Positions 24,323 to 31,755 of a stretch of 44,600 nt of DNA are shown here, in pieces (the stretch's first letter is position 1; every line of letters begins with the position of its first letter). The position numbers and the translations under genes are program-made. Below the pieces are notes generated by a model. That model worked only from the letters and a program-made list of their open reading frames with translations. It was not told where the DNA came from and ran no database searches. This DNA comes from Erythrobacteraceae bacterium (GTDB lineage: Bacteria; Pseudomonadota; Alphaproteobacteria; Sphingomonadales; Sphingomonadaceae): contig JAIYAM010000051.1 in the NCBI GenBank assembly GCA_027489065.1, positions 1 through 44,600 on the forward strand, written 5' to 3'.

Positions 24323-24646
24323 GGCTTATGTTCCCTTTGGCCCTCGCGGGCCGATAATGAGCGTGAGCGCGTTATTCGATCTCCCTGCCGCCAACGCGCT
24401 TTCGAATCACGGCAGGAATGTGGCAGCCTCTAGCAGACGGATTCGCCATGTCCCAACCGAAATGTGACGAGCTGCCCCATTTTTACCACATTTTTCTCCG
24501 CCGCCCCGGGGAGAGTGCCCCAAAAGCTGCCACATTCGGTTCGGCCGTGGCTCGTTACGGGGCAGGTGGTTCAGGAGCCGGCCCGGCCGGTTGGCGCAAG
24601 CGCGCACCTCTGGTATCGCCCCTGATCGCCCTCTAGCGGAGACGCC
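24323..24646. other. Intergenic region with inverted 12-bp repeats
   Basis: No gene is seen. GAATGTGGCAGC (24416-24427) and GCTGCCACATTC (24526-24537) are exact inverted copies, with a degenerate third version CGAAATGTGACGAGCTGCC between them (near 24468). The interval contains short T and A runs and is presumably the promoter region of the divergent lipoprotein and tspO genes. Confidence 0.5.
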
Positions 24647-25195
24647 ATGAACACCCTTGCCTCCCCTGCCCAATTGCGAGCGAGCTTCCTGCGCTGGGCA
24701 TTGTTCATGGTGCCGCTGATCCTGCTGGTGGGCTTTGCCGCCGGCCAGCTCGGCAGTCCCGACACGCCGTGGTTCGCGGGCCTCGACAAGCCCGCGATCT
24801 ACCCGCCGCCGGTGACCTTCGGGATCGTCTGGAGCGTGCTGTTCGTGACGATCGGCCTGTCGCTGGCGATGGTCGCGAGCGCCTGGGGCGCGGTCGGGCG
24901 CGGGGTTGCGCTGGCGGCGTTCGCGATCCATTTCGTGGTCACGCAGGGCTGGACGCTGGTGTTCTTCGGCCTGCAGGACATGTTCGCCGGCCTGATGGTC
25001 ATGGGCTTCGGCATCGCCAGCCTGCTGATCGCGCTCGCCCTGATCGCACGGGTGCGGCGCACTGCGGCGCTGCTGCTGCTGCCCTATCTTGCATGGCTGT
25101 GCTTTGCCGCGGCGCTCAACTACCAGTTCATCGCCGCCAACCCCGACGGCGGCGCGCGCGGCGCCAGCGGCTCGGAAACGCGGGTGGAGCTTTAG
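24647..25195 (+). CDS. tspO: TspO/MBR family tryptophan-rich sensory protein
   Basis: A 182-residue membrane protein with five predicted helices, the bacterial homologue of the translocator protein. Diagnostic stretches are FAGLDKPAIYPPPVTFGIVWSVLFVTIGLSLAMV (the WFAGLxKPxxxPP motif), HFVVTQGWTLVFFGLQDMFAGLMVM and YLAWLCFAAALNYQFIAANP. It binds porphyrins and, in phototrophic alphaproteobacteria, modulates tetrapyrrole-linked gene expression. The C-terminal tail of about 20 residues (DGGARGASGSETRVEL) is longer than usual. Confidence 0.95.
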   Translation: MNTLASPAQLRASFLRWALFMVPLILLVGFAAGQLGSPDTPWFAGLDKPAIYPPPVTFGIVWSVLFVTIGLSLAMVASAWGAVGRGVALAAFAIHFVVTQGWTLVFFGLQDMFAGLMVMGFGIASLLIALALIARVRRTAALLLLPYLAWLCFAAALNYQFIAANPDGGARGASGSETRVEL

Positions 25196-25299
25196 AACTT
25201 CGGCGTTTGCGTGTGGCGGTGCCCCTGACGGCGAAGCCGACCGCAAGGCCGAACGGCCGCCCGCAGCGACGCGACCTTCAGGTCGCATGAGCGAGGATT

Positions 25300-25325
25300 G
25301 ATGCTTGCCCTTCGGGGCAAGCATC
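25300..25325. repeat. Perfect 11-bp hairpin with TTCG tetraloop
   Basis: GATGCTTGCCC, TTCG, GGGCAAGCATC. It follows a GC-rich stretch (25213-25290) with partial similarity to the repeat at 38751-38861 (CGCAAGGCCGAACGGCCGCC). It ends 14 bp before the ubiK start. No T run follows on either strand, so it is probably part of a dispersed repeat or an mRNA-stability hairpin rather than a terminator. Confidence 0.6.
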
Positions 25326-25339
25326 TCCAAATAACAAAC

Positions 25340-25585
25340 ATGCAAAGCCAGAACCCCATCATCGCCGATCTCGTCAAGCTCGCCAACAGCGCCGCCGGAA
25401 CCATGGCCGGCATGACCCGCGAGGCCCGCGAAAGCGCGCGCGAGCGGATGCGCGAAGCCTTCGGCGGCATCGACTTCGTCAGCCGCGAGGAATTCGAGAC
25501 GGTCAAGGCCATGGCCCAGAAGGCCCGGCAGCAGGCCGACGCCCTCGAAGCGCGCCTTGCCGCGCTGGAAGCTAAAAACCCATAA
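25340..25585 (+). CDS. ubiK: Accessory factor UbiK family protein (BMFP domain)
   Basis: An 81-residue protein of the YqiC/UbiK family: ADLVKLANSAAGTMAGMTREARESARERMREAFGGIDFVSREEFETVKAMAQKARQQADALEARLAALE. It has an amphipathic N-terminal half and a C-terminal coiled coil that trimerises. UbiK assists aerobic ubiquinone biosynthesis in Enterobacteria; the same role here is inferred. The start at 25340 gives the family N-terminus; the ATG at 25298 lies in the preceding hairpin. A REP-bracketed GIY-YIG gene is inserted directly after its stop. Confidence 0.85.
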   Translation: MQSQNPIIADLVKLANSAAGTMAGMTREARESARERMREAFGGIDFVSREEFETVKAMAQKARQQADALEARLAALEAKNP

Positions 25586-25588
25586 GTC

Positions 25589-25994
25589 CCGTCGCCCCTG
25601 CGCAGGCAGGGGCCCATGGATGCTGGCCGCAGAAACGCGGCGCATCTATGAGAGCGTCATGGGCGGCTGGGTCTACATCATGACGAATGCACCGCACGGC
25701 ACGCTGTACATCGGCGTGACCTCGGATCTCGCTGCGCGGGTAATCGCCCACCGCGAGGCGCGGGGCTCGGAGTTTTGTCGCAAGCATGGTCTGACCCTGT
25801 TGGTTTACGCAGAACGTCACGAGACAATCACGGATGCCATCGCCCGCGAGAAGGCGATGAAGAAGTGGAAGCGACAGTGGAAGCTTCGGCTGATCCGCCA
25901 GGGCAACCCCGATTGGCTCGACCTGTTCGAGACGATCAATGGTTGAGTTTTGTCGGCAAGGGCAGATAGGCCCCTGCCTTCGCAGGGACGACGG
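25589..25994. mobile_element. GIY-YIG cassette 1: nuclease gene between inverted family-B REP ends
   Basis: Left end B1 (25589-25620) reads CCGTCGCCCCTGCGCAGGCA and continues GGGGCCCATGGA. Right end B2 (25967-25994) is its inverted relative, TAGGCCCCTGCCTTCGCAGG then GACGACGG. The CGTC ends face outward and only the GIY-YIG gene lies between them. No obvious target duplication is seen. The cassette separates ubiK from recO. Mobility is inferred from architecture and from a second cassette at 28916-29288. Confidence 0.6.
25659..25946 (+). CDS. GIY-YIG nuclease (COG2827-type), cassette 1
   Basis: A single-domain 95-residue endonuclease. The signature appears as WVYIMTN then LYIGVTSDL (VYI and YIG), followed by the catalytic Arg in AARVIAHREARG and the metal-binding Glu in AIAREKAMKKWKR (Glu64). 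The C-terminal Asn lies in GNPDWLDLF, characteristic of the UPF0213/COG2827 group. The ATG at 25659 starts the conserved domain. An upstream in-frame ATG at 25557 would translate the REP end itself and overlap ubiK. There is no strong ribosome site. Family members are single- or double-strand nucleases of largely unknown role. This copy and the one at 28944 share layout but are clearly diverged. Confidence 0.9.
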   Translation: MGGWVYIMTNAPHGTLYIGVTSDLAARVIAHREARGSEFCRKHGLTLLVYAERHETITDAIAREKAMKKWKRQWKLRLIRQGNPDWLDLFETING

Positions 25995-26003
25995 AACTCT
26001 GGC

Positions 26004-26606
26004 ATGACCTTGCGCGCCTCAGCCATCATGCTTGCCTCCCGCCCGCAGGGCGAGACCGGTGCGATTGCGCGGGTGCTCACCGCCGAGCAGGGTCTCGTCG
26101 CGGCCTATGTCGCGGGGGGGAGGGGGCGGCAGATGCGCGCTGTCATGGTGCCGGGCAACCGCATCGCGGTGGAACTCACCGTCCGCTCCGCCAGCCAGCT
26201 GCCCTTCGCCCGGCTCGAGCTGGAACGCTCGATGGGCGCGCTGATGACCGAGCCCTTGCCGGCGGCGGCGATCCAGTGGTCCTGCGCGCTCACCGCCAGC
26301 GTCTTGCCCGAACGCCAGCCTTACCCCGCGCTGCACGCCGGCCTTGGCGCCCTGCTCGATGCGATTGCGTCCGCCCCGTCCGCGCGGGGCTGGGTGAGCG
26401 GGCTGATCGGTTACGAGACCCTGCTGCTGAGCGCCCTGGGATATGGCGGCGGCACGCCCCCGCCGCTCGCACCCGACTGGGCGGGTCAGCTCGCGCAGCT
26501 TCAGGTTCTCGAGCGCCGCCTTGCGCACTACCTGCTTGCAGGCCCCAAAAGCGATGTTATGGGCGCGCGGAAGCTGCTGACCGAACGGTTGGCGCGCATG
26601 GGGTGA
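26004..26606 (+). CDS. recO: DNA repair protein RecO
   Basis: A 200-residue recombination mediator that helps load RecA at gaps together with RecR. The N-terminal OB-fold includes SAIMLASRPQGETGAIARVLTAEQGLVAAYVAGGRGRQ, the standard RecO opening. The helical C-terminal half contains YPALHAGLGALLDAI and FETLLL-like YETLLLSALGYG. It is shorter than E. coli RecO (242) and lacks the Cys4 zinc motif, as is common in this order. The start at 26004 is just 10 bp past the right end of GIY-YIG cassette 1. The native upstream region, including any ribosome site, has therefore been replaced by the cassette end (only GGAACT remains). Confidence 0.88.
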   Translation: MTLRASAIMLASRPQGETGAIARVLTAEQGLVAAYVAGGRGRQMRAVMVPGNRIAVELTVRSASQLPFARLELERSMGALMTEPLPAAAIQWSCALTASVLPERQPYPALHAGLGALLDAIASAPSARGWVSGLIGYETLLLSALGYGGGTPPPLAPDWAGQLAQLQVLERRLAHYLLAGPKSDVMGARKLLTERLARMG

Positions 26607-26621
26607 GAGGGCGAGAAAGCC

Positions 26622-27680
26622 ATGAAGATCGCAGTCCTGCCCGGTGACGGGATCGGCCCCGAGGTCACCGCCGAGGCGGTCGCCGTGCTGGAGAGCCTGA
26701 GCCTTCCCGGCCTCACGCTGTTCGAGGGCGACGTGGGCGGGGCGGCCTATCACCGCCACGGCCATCCGCTTCCCGAAGAGACCCTCCACATGGCCCGCGC
26801 GGCCGATGCGATCCTGTTCGGCGCGGTCGGCGATCCGACCTGCGACGCGCTGGAGCGGCAGCTGCGACCCGAACAAGCCATTCTCGGTCTGAGGAAGCAC
26901 CTCGGCCTGTTCGCCAACCTGCGTCCCGCGCGGGTGTTTGCCGGGCTGGAGCACCTCTCGCCGCTGAGGGCCGATATCGCCGCGGGGCTCGACATGCTGA
27001 TCGTGCGCGAGCTGACCGGCGACGTCTATTTCGGCGCTAAGGGCCAGCGGACGACAGACGCGGGGACACGCGAGGGGTGGGACGCCATGTCCTATGCCGA
27101 ACACGAAGTGCGCCGCATCGCCCATGTCGCCTTCCGCGCGGCGCAAGCCTCGGGCCAGAAGCTCACCAGCGTCGACAAGGCCAATGTGCTCGAGACCAGC
27201 CAGCTGTGGCGCGACGTAGTGATCGAGACCGCTGCGGAATACCCGCAAGTCACGCTCGATCACATGTATGTCGACAATGCCGCGATGCAGGTCGTGAGCC
27301 ACCCGGACCGCTTCGGCGTGGTGCTGACCGGCAACCTGTTCGGCGATATCCTCTCCGATCTGGCGAGCGCCGCAGTCGGCTCGATCGGGCTGCTGCCAAG
27401 CGCCTCGCTGGGTGAGCGGGAGACCGAGTTCGGCACCTTCGGGCTCTACGAACCGATCCACGGTTCTGCGCCCGATATCGCGGGGCAGGGCAAGGCCAAC
27501 CCGATGGCGACGATCCTTTCGGCGGCGATGATGCTGCGCCATTCCTTCGGCCTCGAGGACGCGGCCGCGCAGGTCGAAGCGGCGGTCGCAAGGGCGCTTG
27601 CCGACGGGATCCTCGGCGGCGATCTGGGGGGCAGCCACGGCACGGCAGCGATCGGCGCAAGCGTGCGCGAGCGGCTCTGA
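26622..27680 (+). CDS. leuB: 3-isopropylmalate dehydrogenase
   Basis: NAD-dependent oxidative decarboxylation of 3-isopropylmalate in leucine biosynthesis. The 352-residue protein shows [20 protein letters not shown] at the N-terminus, [23 protein letters not shown] (substrate Arg residues), [18 protein letters not shown], the metal-binding [27 protein letters not shown], and the NAD-binding [18 protein letters not shown]. It starts 15 bp after the recO stop with GAGAGGGCGAGAAAG upstream, so the two are probably co-transcribed. Confidence 0.97.
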   Translation: MKIAVLPGDGIGPEVTAEAVAVLESLSLPGLTLFEGDVGGAAYHRHGHPLPEETLHMARAADAILFGAVGDPTCDALERQLRPEQAILGLRKHLGLFANLRPARVFAGLEHLSPLRADIAAGLDMLIVRELTGDVYFGAKGQRTTDAGTREGWDAMSYAEHEVRRIAHVAFRAAQASGQKLTSVDKANVLETSQLWRDVVIETAAEYPQVTLDHMYVDNAAMQVVSHPDRFGVVLTGNLFGDILSDLASAAVGSIGLLPSASLGERETEFGTFGLYEPIHGSAPDIAGQGKANPMATILSAAMMLRHSFGLEDAAAQVEAAVARALADGILGGDLGGSHGTAAIGASVRERL

Positions 27681-27737
27681 CGCACCCCGGCCGGCCCCAG
27701 TTATGGTTTATAAAGAATTATGGTGCACTAGGGGCGC

Positions 27738-28910
27738 ATGGACAGCACCGCCTTTCTTCGCACCGCAAGCTTCGACGATTATGAGCCCGCCGACATCGGG
27801 GCGGTGCCTGCGAACATGACCCTCGACCTCGCGATCATCCTTCCCACCCTCAACGAGCGCGGCAATCTTGGCCCGCTCGTGGACCGCATCGACCGCGCCA
27901 TCGGGCAGGCGGCCATGTGGGAAGTGATCATCGTCGATGATGACAGCAAGGACGGCACCGCCGACGAGGCCCGCGCGCTCGCGCTGACCGACCCCCGCGT
28001 GCGGGTCATCCAGCGCATCGGCCGCCGCGGGCTTGCCAGCGCCGCGATCGAGGGCTTCTGCGCCACCGCCGCGCCTTACGTGGCGGTGATGGATGCCGAC
28101 CACCAGCACGATCCCGCGCTGCTCCCCGGCATGCTCGCCGCATTGAAGGCGGGCGAGGCGGAGATCTGCGTCGCCAGCCGCTTCGCCGAAGGCGCGAGCA
28201 CCGCCGAATGGGCTGCGCCCGAGCGCGAGAAGCTGTCGACCTACGCCAACGCGCTCGCCCGCAAGATCACCGGGGTCGACCTCACCGATCCCATGAGCGG
28301 CTATTTCATGCTGCCCGCCGCCACCGCGCGCACGCTGGTGCCGAAGCTTTCGGGCATCGGCTTCAAGATTCTGCTCGACCTGCTCGCGACGACGGAAAGC
28401 CCCATGACAGTCAAGGAATTCCCCCTCAATTTCGCGGCCCGCCGCGAAGGAGAAAGCAAGCTGGACCGTGCCATCCTGTTCGATTTCCTCGCCGGGCTTT
28501 ACGACAAGACCTTCGGCCGGGTGATCCCGACCCGCTTCGCCCTGTTCGGCACCGTCGGTGCGCTCGGCGTGGTGGTGCACTTCCTGGTGCTCTCGACCCT
28601 GCTGTTCCTCGTCGGCCACCACTTCACGCTCGCCCAGTCTGGCGCGGTGCTGGTGGCGATGAGCTTCAACTTCTGGCTCAACAACTATCTCACCTATCGC
28701 GACAAGCGGCTGGTGGGCTGGGCTGCGTTGATCAAGGGCTGGCTCGGCTTCATCGCCACCTGCGCGATCGGCGGCTTCGCCAACGTCGCGATCGCGACCT
28801 TCCTCGAAGCGCAGGGCCTGTTCTGGGCCGTCGCTGCACTGGCGGGGATCGTGGTCGGATCGGTGTGGAACTACGCCCTGTCGAGCCGCTTCGTGTGGGG
28901 TAGGTTCTGA
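27738..28910 (+). CDS. Polyprenyl-phosphate hexosyltransferase (GT2) fused to GtrA domain
   Basis: A 390-residue protein. Residues 25-260 form a GT-A family 2 transferase of the dolichol-phosphate mannose synthase type: LAIILPTLNERGNLGPLV, VIIVDDDSKDGTADEA, VAVMDADHQHDP (the DxD) and MSGYFMLPA. Residues 270-390 are a GtrA-like four-helix membrane domain (RFALFGTVGALGVVVHFLVL, SFNFWLNNYLTYRDKRL). It charges undecaprenyl-phosphate with mannose or glucose at the inner membrane. The convergent neighbour at 29299-30633 is a transferase that uses such lipid-linked sugars, so they probably form a donor-user pair. Confidence 0.9.
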   Translation: MDSTAFLRTASFDDYEPADIGAVPANMTLDLAIILPTLNERGNLGPLVDRIDRAIGQAAMWEVIIVDDDSKDGTADEARALALTDPRVRVIQRIGRRGLASAAIEGFCATAAPYVAVMDADHQHDPALLPGMLAALKAGEAEICVASRFAEGASTAEWAAPEREKLSTYANALARKITGVDLTDPMSGYFMLPAATARTLVPKLSGIGFKILLDLLATTESPMTVKEFPLNFAARREGESKLDRAILFDFLAGLYDKTFGRVIPTRFALFGTVGALGVVVHFLVLSTLLFLVGHHFTLAQSGAVLVAMSFNFWLNNYLTYRDKRLVGWAALIKGWLGFIATCAIGGFANVAIATFLEAQGLFWAVAALAGIVVGSVWNYALSSRFVWGRF

Positions 28911-28915
28911 ACTCT

Positions 28916-29288
28916 CGTCATTGCGAGCGCAGCGAAGCAATCCATGGACCGACAGAGGCAATTCCAACCTGCGGTCTATATTGTGGCAAACCACAGGAAC
29001 GGCACGCTGTATACAGGTGTGACGTCTGACTTGCCGCAACGCGCGTGGCAACACCGCGAGGGCAGCATCGCTGGCTTCACCAAGGAGCACGGGTGCAAGC
29101 GGCTTGTCTGGTATGAGCTTCACGCGACAATGGAGCACGCCATTGCCCGCGAGAAGCAGATTAAAGGCGGATCGCGCGGCAAGAAGATCGCGCTTATCGA
29201 GGCTTCCAATCCCGAGTGGCGCGACCTGTTCTTCGAATTGAACGGTTAGGCCATGGATTGCTTCGTCGCTGCGCTCCTCGCAATGACG
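28916..29288. mobile_element. GIY-YIG cassette 2: nuclease gene between inverted family-A REP ends
   Basis: Left end A3 (28916-28948) begins CGTCATTGCGAGCGCAGCG and ends AAGCAATCCATGGA. Right end A4 (29251-29288) is the inverted form CCATGGATTGCTTCGTCGCT then CTCGCAATGACG. The gene's ATG lies inside the left end and its TAG touches the right end, leaving no spare DNA. The outer CGTCATTGCGAG is identical at both termini. The cassette sits between the convergent stops of the GT2-GtrA and PMT-type genes. No target duplication is evident. Confidence 0.65.
28944..29249 (+). CDS. GIY-YIG nuclease (COG2827-type), cassette 2
   Basis: A 101-residue single-domain nuclease. The motif appears as PAVYIVANHRNGTLYTGVT (VYI and YTG, with Thr replacing the usual Ile of YIG). 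Catalytic-region residues follow in AWQHREGSIAGFTKEHG, the metal-binding Glu in HAIAREKQIKGG (Glu70), and the terminal Asn in ASNPEWRDLF. The ATG used is the one created by the REP end itself (CCATGGA), with no Shine-Dalgarno upstream. Expression may therefore depend on readthrough from the GT2-GtrA gene, whose stop is 34 bp away. It is diverged from the nuclease at 25659, so the two were not produced by a recent local duplication. Confidence 0.9.
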   Translation: MDRQRQFQPAVYIVANHRNGTLYTGVTSDLPQRAWQHREGSIAGFTKEHGCKRLVWYELHATMEHAIAREKQIKGGSRGKKIALIEASNPEWRDLFFELNG

Positions 29289-29298
29289 AAGGTATCTG

Positions 29299-30633
29299 CT
29301 ACTTCCACCCCTCCAGCCACGCCCAGGTCTGGTAGCTCGTCACCCCCTCCAGCGGGAGGGCGGCGATGATCGGGTAGAACAGCGCGAAGACCCCGACGGA
29401 GGCGGCGGGGATCGCCCAGCCGAGCCAGCCTGCCCGGCGCATCCGTGAAAGGTCGCTGCACGCCAGCGCCAGCGCCGCGAGCAGGAAGATGCTGGGCGTG
29501 AAGTAGTGGTAGTAGAACTGGGTCGGCTTGGGCGCGATCACCCACAGGCCGACGGCCGCCGCATAGCCGATCGCCGCGCCCAGCCGCGCCCGGTCGCGCA
29601 ACCACGCGCCGCGCAGCAGGCACCATGCCAGCGCGGGCAGGCCGAGCAGCATCGTCAGCGGATTGCCGATCAGCAGCACCCCGCGCTGCGCCCCGTCGAT
29701 GGGATCGTAGAGATACCAGATGCCGCGCGTATTCAGCATCCATTGCGGCCAGGTGCTCATGTAGCGGTGCGTGGTCTTAAGCCCGCTCTGGAGCTCGTAC
29801 ATCTCGGCATGCAGCCCGAAGAAGCCCTTTTCCGCGAGCGGGGAGGGGTGTCCGGGCTCGGCCAGGCAGTAGCCGGGCAGGTAGGTCGCGGCATAGACCG
29901 CGAGCGGCACGATCCCGAGCCACAGGAAGGCTTCGACGACGGTGATCCCGGGCACCGGCGCGCCGCGGCGGCTCCAGAGCAGGCGGCGGCGTCCGGCGAA
30001 GGCGCGGGCGACGAAGAAGGTGAGCCCCGGCACCACCGCCAGCGGAATGGCGTTCCACTTCGCGCCAAGCGCCGCGCCGATCGCCACGCCCGTCGCGGCG
30101 AGCCGCCAGCGACCCTGTTCGGGCTGGGCCGAGGCCGCGGCGAACTGCCAGACGGCGACCATCAGGGCCGCGACCATGACCGGATCGAGCATCGCGATGC
30201 GCGCATGGATGAACAGCGGGAAACCGGTCGCCAGCAGCACCGCGAAAGCAAGCGTGGCGAAGCGGTCGTGGCTCGCATGCCACATCGCCCGGACGCCGGC
30301 GAAGAAGGCGATCACTCCTGAAAGCCACGGCACGATGCGCCAGCCCAAGGGATTGTCGCCGAAGATGAACATGCCGGCCGCGATCAGCTCCTTGCCGAGC
30401 AGCGGGTGTTCACGGTTGCGGTACCAGCCGGCGCCGGTCTCGATCAGCTTGAGCCATTCGCGCGCCGCCGGGACGTAGTGGACCTCGTCGAAATAGAGGA
30501 TCGAGGGGGTCGCCAGCCGCCACCCGGCGAGCAGGGCGAAGAGGCCGGTCAGCGCAGCCACCCACGCCAGCGGATCGCGCGGGCGGGGCGGGGGGAAGGC
30601 GGCGGGAAGGGGGGACGCTTGCGCCTCGGCCAT
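29299..30633 (-). CDS. Phospholipid carrier-dependent glycosyltransferase (PMT/GT39 family)
   Basis: A 444-residue multi-spanning membrane protein of the protein O-mannosyltransferase type. The first periplasmic loop carries FDEVHYVPAAREWLKL (the catalytic Asp-Glu), and YRNREHPLLGKELIAAG is a family motif. PLFIHARIAMLDPVMVA and GAALGAKWNAIPLAV follow. About eleven hydrophobic segments are visible. It would move a sugar from polyprenyl-phosphate onto a protein or glycan in the periplasm. The donor is plausibly made by the convergent GT2-GtrA protein. The start is the ATG at 30633, and a GCGCTGCGTAAT / TTACGCAGCGC hairpin lies just upstream (30642-30660). Confidence 0.88.
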   Translation of the reverse strand: MAEAQASPLPAAFPPPRPRDPLAWVAALTGLFALLAGWRLATPSILYFDEVHYVPAAREWLKLIETGAGWYRNREHPLLGKELIAAGMFIFGDNPLGWRIVPWLSGVIAFFAGVRAMWHASHDRFATLAFAVLLATGFPLFIHARIAMLDPVMVAALMVAVWQFAAASAQPEQGRWRLAATGVAIGAALGAKWNAIPLAVVPGLTFFVARAFAGRRRLLWSRRGAPVPGITVVEAFLWLGIVPLAVYAATYLPGYCLAEPGHPSPLAEKGFFGLHAEMYELQSGLKTTHRYMSTWPQWMLNTRGIWYLYDPIDGAQRGVLLIGNPLTMLLGLPALAWCLLRGAWLRDRARLGAAIGYAAAVGLWVIAPKPTQFYYHYFTPSIFLLAALALACSDLSRMRRAGWLGWAIPAASVGVFALFYPIIAALPLEGVTSYQTWAWLEGWK

Positions 30634-30679
30634 GGTTGGCGCTGCAATTACGCAGCGCCAACCATGGGGGCAAGCAGGA

Positions 30680-31090
30680 TTACGCCCGCGCAGGTTCGCC
30701 TTGTGCCTGTTCGAGCCAGAACAGGCGCGCGACCATCGCGAGCAGGCCGATACTTGCGGTGGCGAGGACGAAGACCGTCCAGACCGTCAGGTTCATGCCC
30801 TGCGCCCGGGCGCGCGGCAGGACGAAGAAGAAGGCGACCGACAGCGAGAACAACAGGTCCCACCACACCTGCACGCCCCACAGGTTCGCGGTGTGGTTGA
30901 GCACCACCGGCAGCACGCCTTCGGTGGCGACGGTGACGGCCGAGAAGGCGGCAAAGCCTGCCGACAGCGCGCCCGCGAGCAGCGCGTTGCCGGGCGCAGC
31001 GGGGCGCAGGACGATGGCAAGGATGGCGATGACGGCGAACACCAGTCCCGCTCCGGCAAGGGCGAGAAAGGGGGTGATGGTATCGGGCAT
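30680..31090 (-). CDS. Small membrane protein under TetR-type control
   Basis: A 136-residue hydrophobic protein with four predicted helices: FLALAGAGLVFAVIAILAIVL, NALLAGALSAGFAAFSAVTVA, WWDLLFSLSVAFFFVLPRA and LTVWTVFVLATASIGLLAMVARLF. An AGGAGAACCGCC ribosome site precedes the start. It is divergent from the TetR regulator at 31169 with two inverted repeats between them, so it is the likely regulated target. No family is recognised with confidence; it resembles small DUF membrane proteins found beside TetR genes. Confidence 0.8.
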   Translation of the reverse strand: MPDTITPFLALAGAGLVFAVIAILAIVLRPAAPGNALLAGALSAGFAAFSAVTVATEGVLPVVLNHTANLWGVQVWWDLLFSLSVAFFFVLPRARAQGMNLTVWTVFVLATASIGLLAMVARLFWLEQAQGEPARA

Positions 31091-31111
31091 GGCGGTTCTC
31101 CTGTGCGACTC

Positions 31112-31161
31112 TGTAGCGAGTGCTACATCGGCTTGTAGCGCGATGTTGCGACCGCTACAAG
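31112..31161. promoter_or_regulatory. Two inverted repeats, candidate TetR operators
   Basis: TGTAGC-GAGT-GCTACA (31112-31127) and CTTGTAGC/GCTACAAG (31132-31139 and 31154-31161) share the half-site TGTAGC. They fill the short gap between the divergent membrane-protein and TetR genes. The second repeat ends 7 bp before the first TetR ATG. Confidence 0.65.
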
Positions 31162-31168
31162 CGCCGCC

Positions 31169-31744
31169 ATGAACGCCTCGCCGAAAACGCCTGCACACAG
31201 GCCGCCGATGTCGAAGGAGAGCCTGCTCCCGCTGCTGATGGCGCATGTCATGGCCCATGGGCTGGGGCAGGCGAGCCTGAGGCCGCTGGCCAAGGCTGCG
31301 GGGACATCGGACCGGATGCTGATCTATCACTTCGGCTCGAAGGAGGCGCTGATCGGTGACCTGCTCGGCCATATCGCCGGGGTCTATGCCGCGATGCTCG
31401 ACGCTGCACTCGCGGCAGGCGCACGGCCTGCGACCCGGGGCGAGCTGCTCGCCGGGCTGCTGGCGCAGAACGGCGATCCCGCGATGCAGCCCTTCCAGAT
31501 GCTGTGGTGGGAGATCGTCGGCGGCGCGGCCCGCGACCTGCCCGGCTTCCGCGGCGCCGCGCAAGGCATGGTCGGCAAGCTGCTCGGCTGGCTCGAGGCG
31601 CAGATGCCCGAAGGCGATCCCGACCCCGCAGGCGGCGCGCGCTTCCTGCTCACGGCGATCGAGGGGGCGGCGATGCTGGCGGCGGTCGGTCATGGCGAAA
31701 CCGCGCAGCAAGGCCTGCTTGCGGGCGGGCTGCTGCCGTCCTAG
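31169..31744 (+). CDS. TetR-family transcriptional regulator
   Basis: A 191-residue regulator. The helix-turn-helix is ASLRPLAKAAGTSDRMLIYHFGSKEALIGDLL, matching the TetR pattern including YHFGSKEAL. The C-terminal ligand domain contains a Trp-rich stretch (MLWWEIVGGAARDLPGF). Start choice is 31169 or the ATG at 31208; the first lies very close to the candidate operators. It probably represses itself and the divergent membrane protein. The ligand is unknown. metZ starts 11 bp after its stop, so regulator and metZ may share a transcript. Confidence 0.9.
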   Translation: MNASPKTPAHRPPMSKESLLPLLMAHVMAHGLGQASLRPLAKAAGTSDRMLIYHFGSKEALIGDLLGHIAGVYAAMLDAALAAGARPATRGELLAGLLAQNGDPAMQPFQMLWWEIVGGAARDLPGFRGAAQGMVGKLLGWLEAQMPEGDPDPAGGARFLLTAIEGAAMLAAVGHGETAQQGLLAGGLLPS

Positions 31745-31755
31745 AGACGCGCCCC

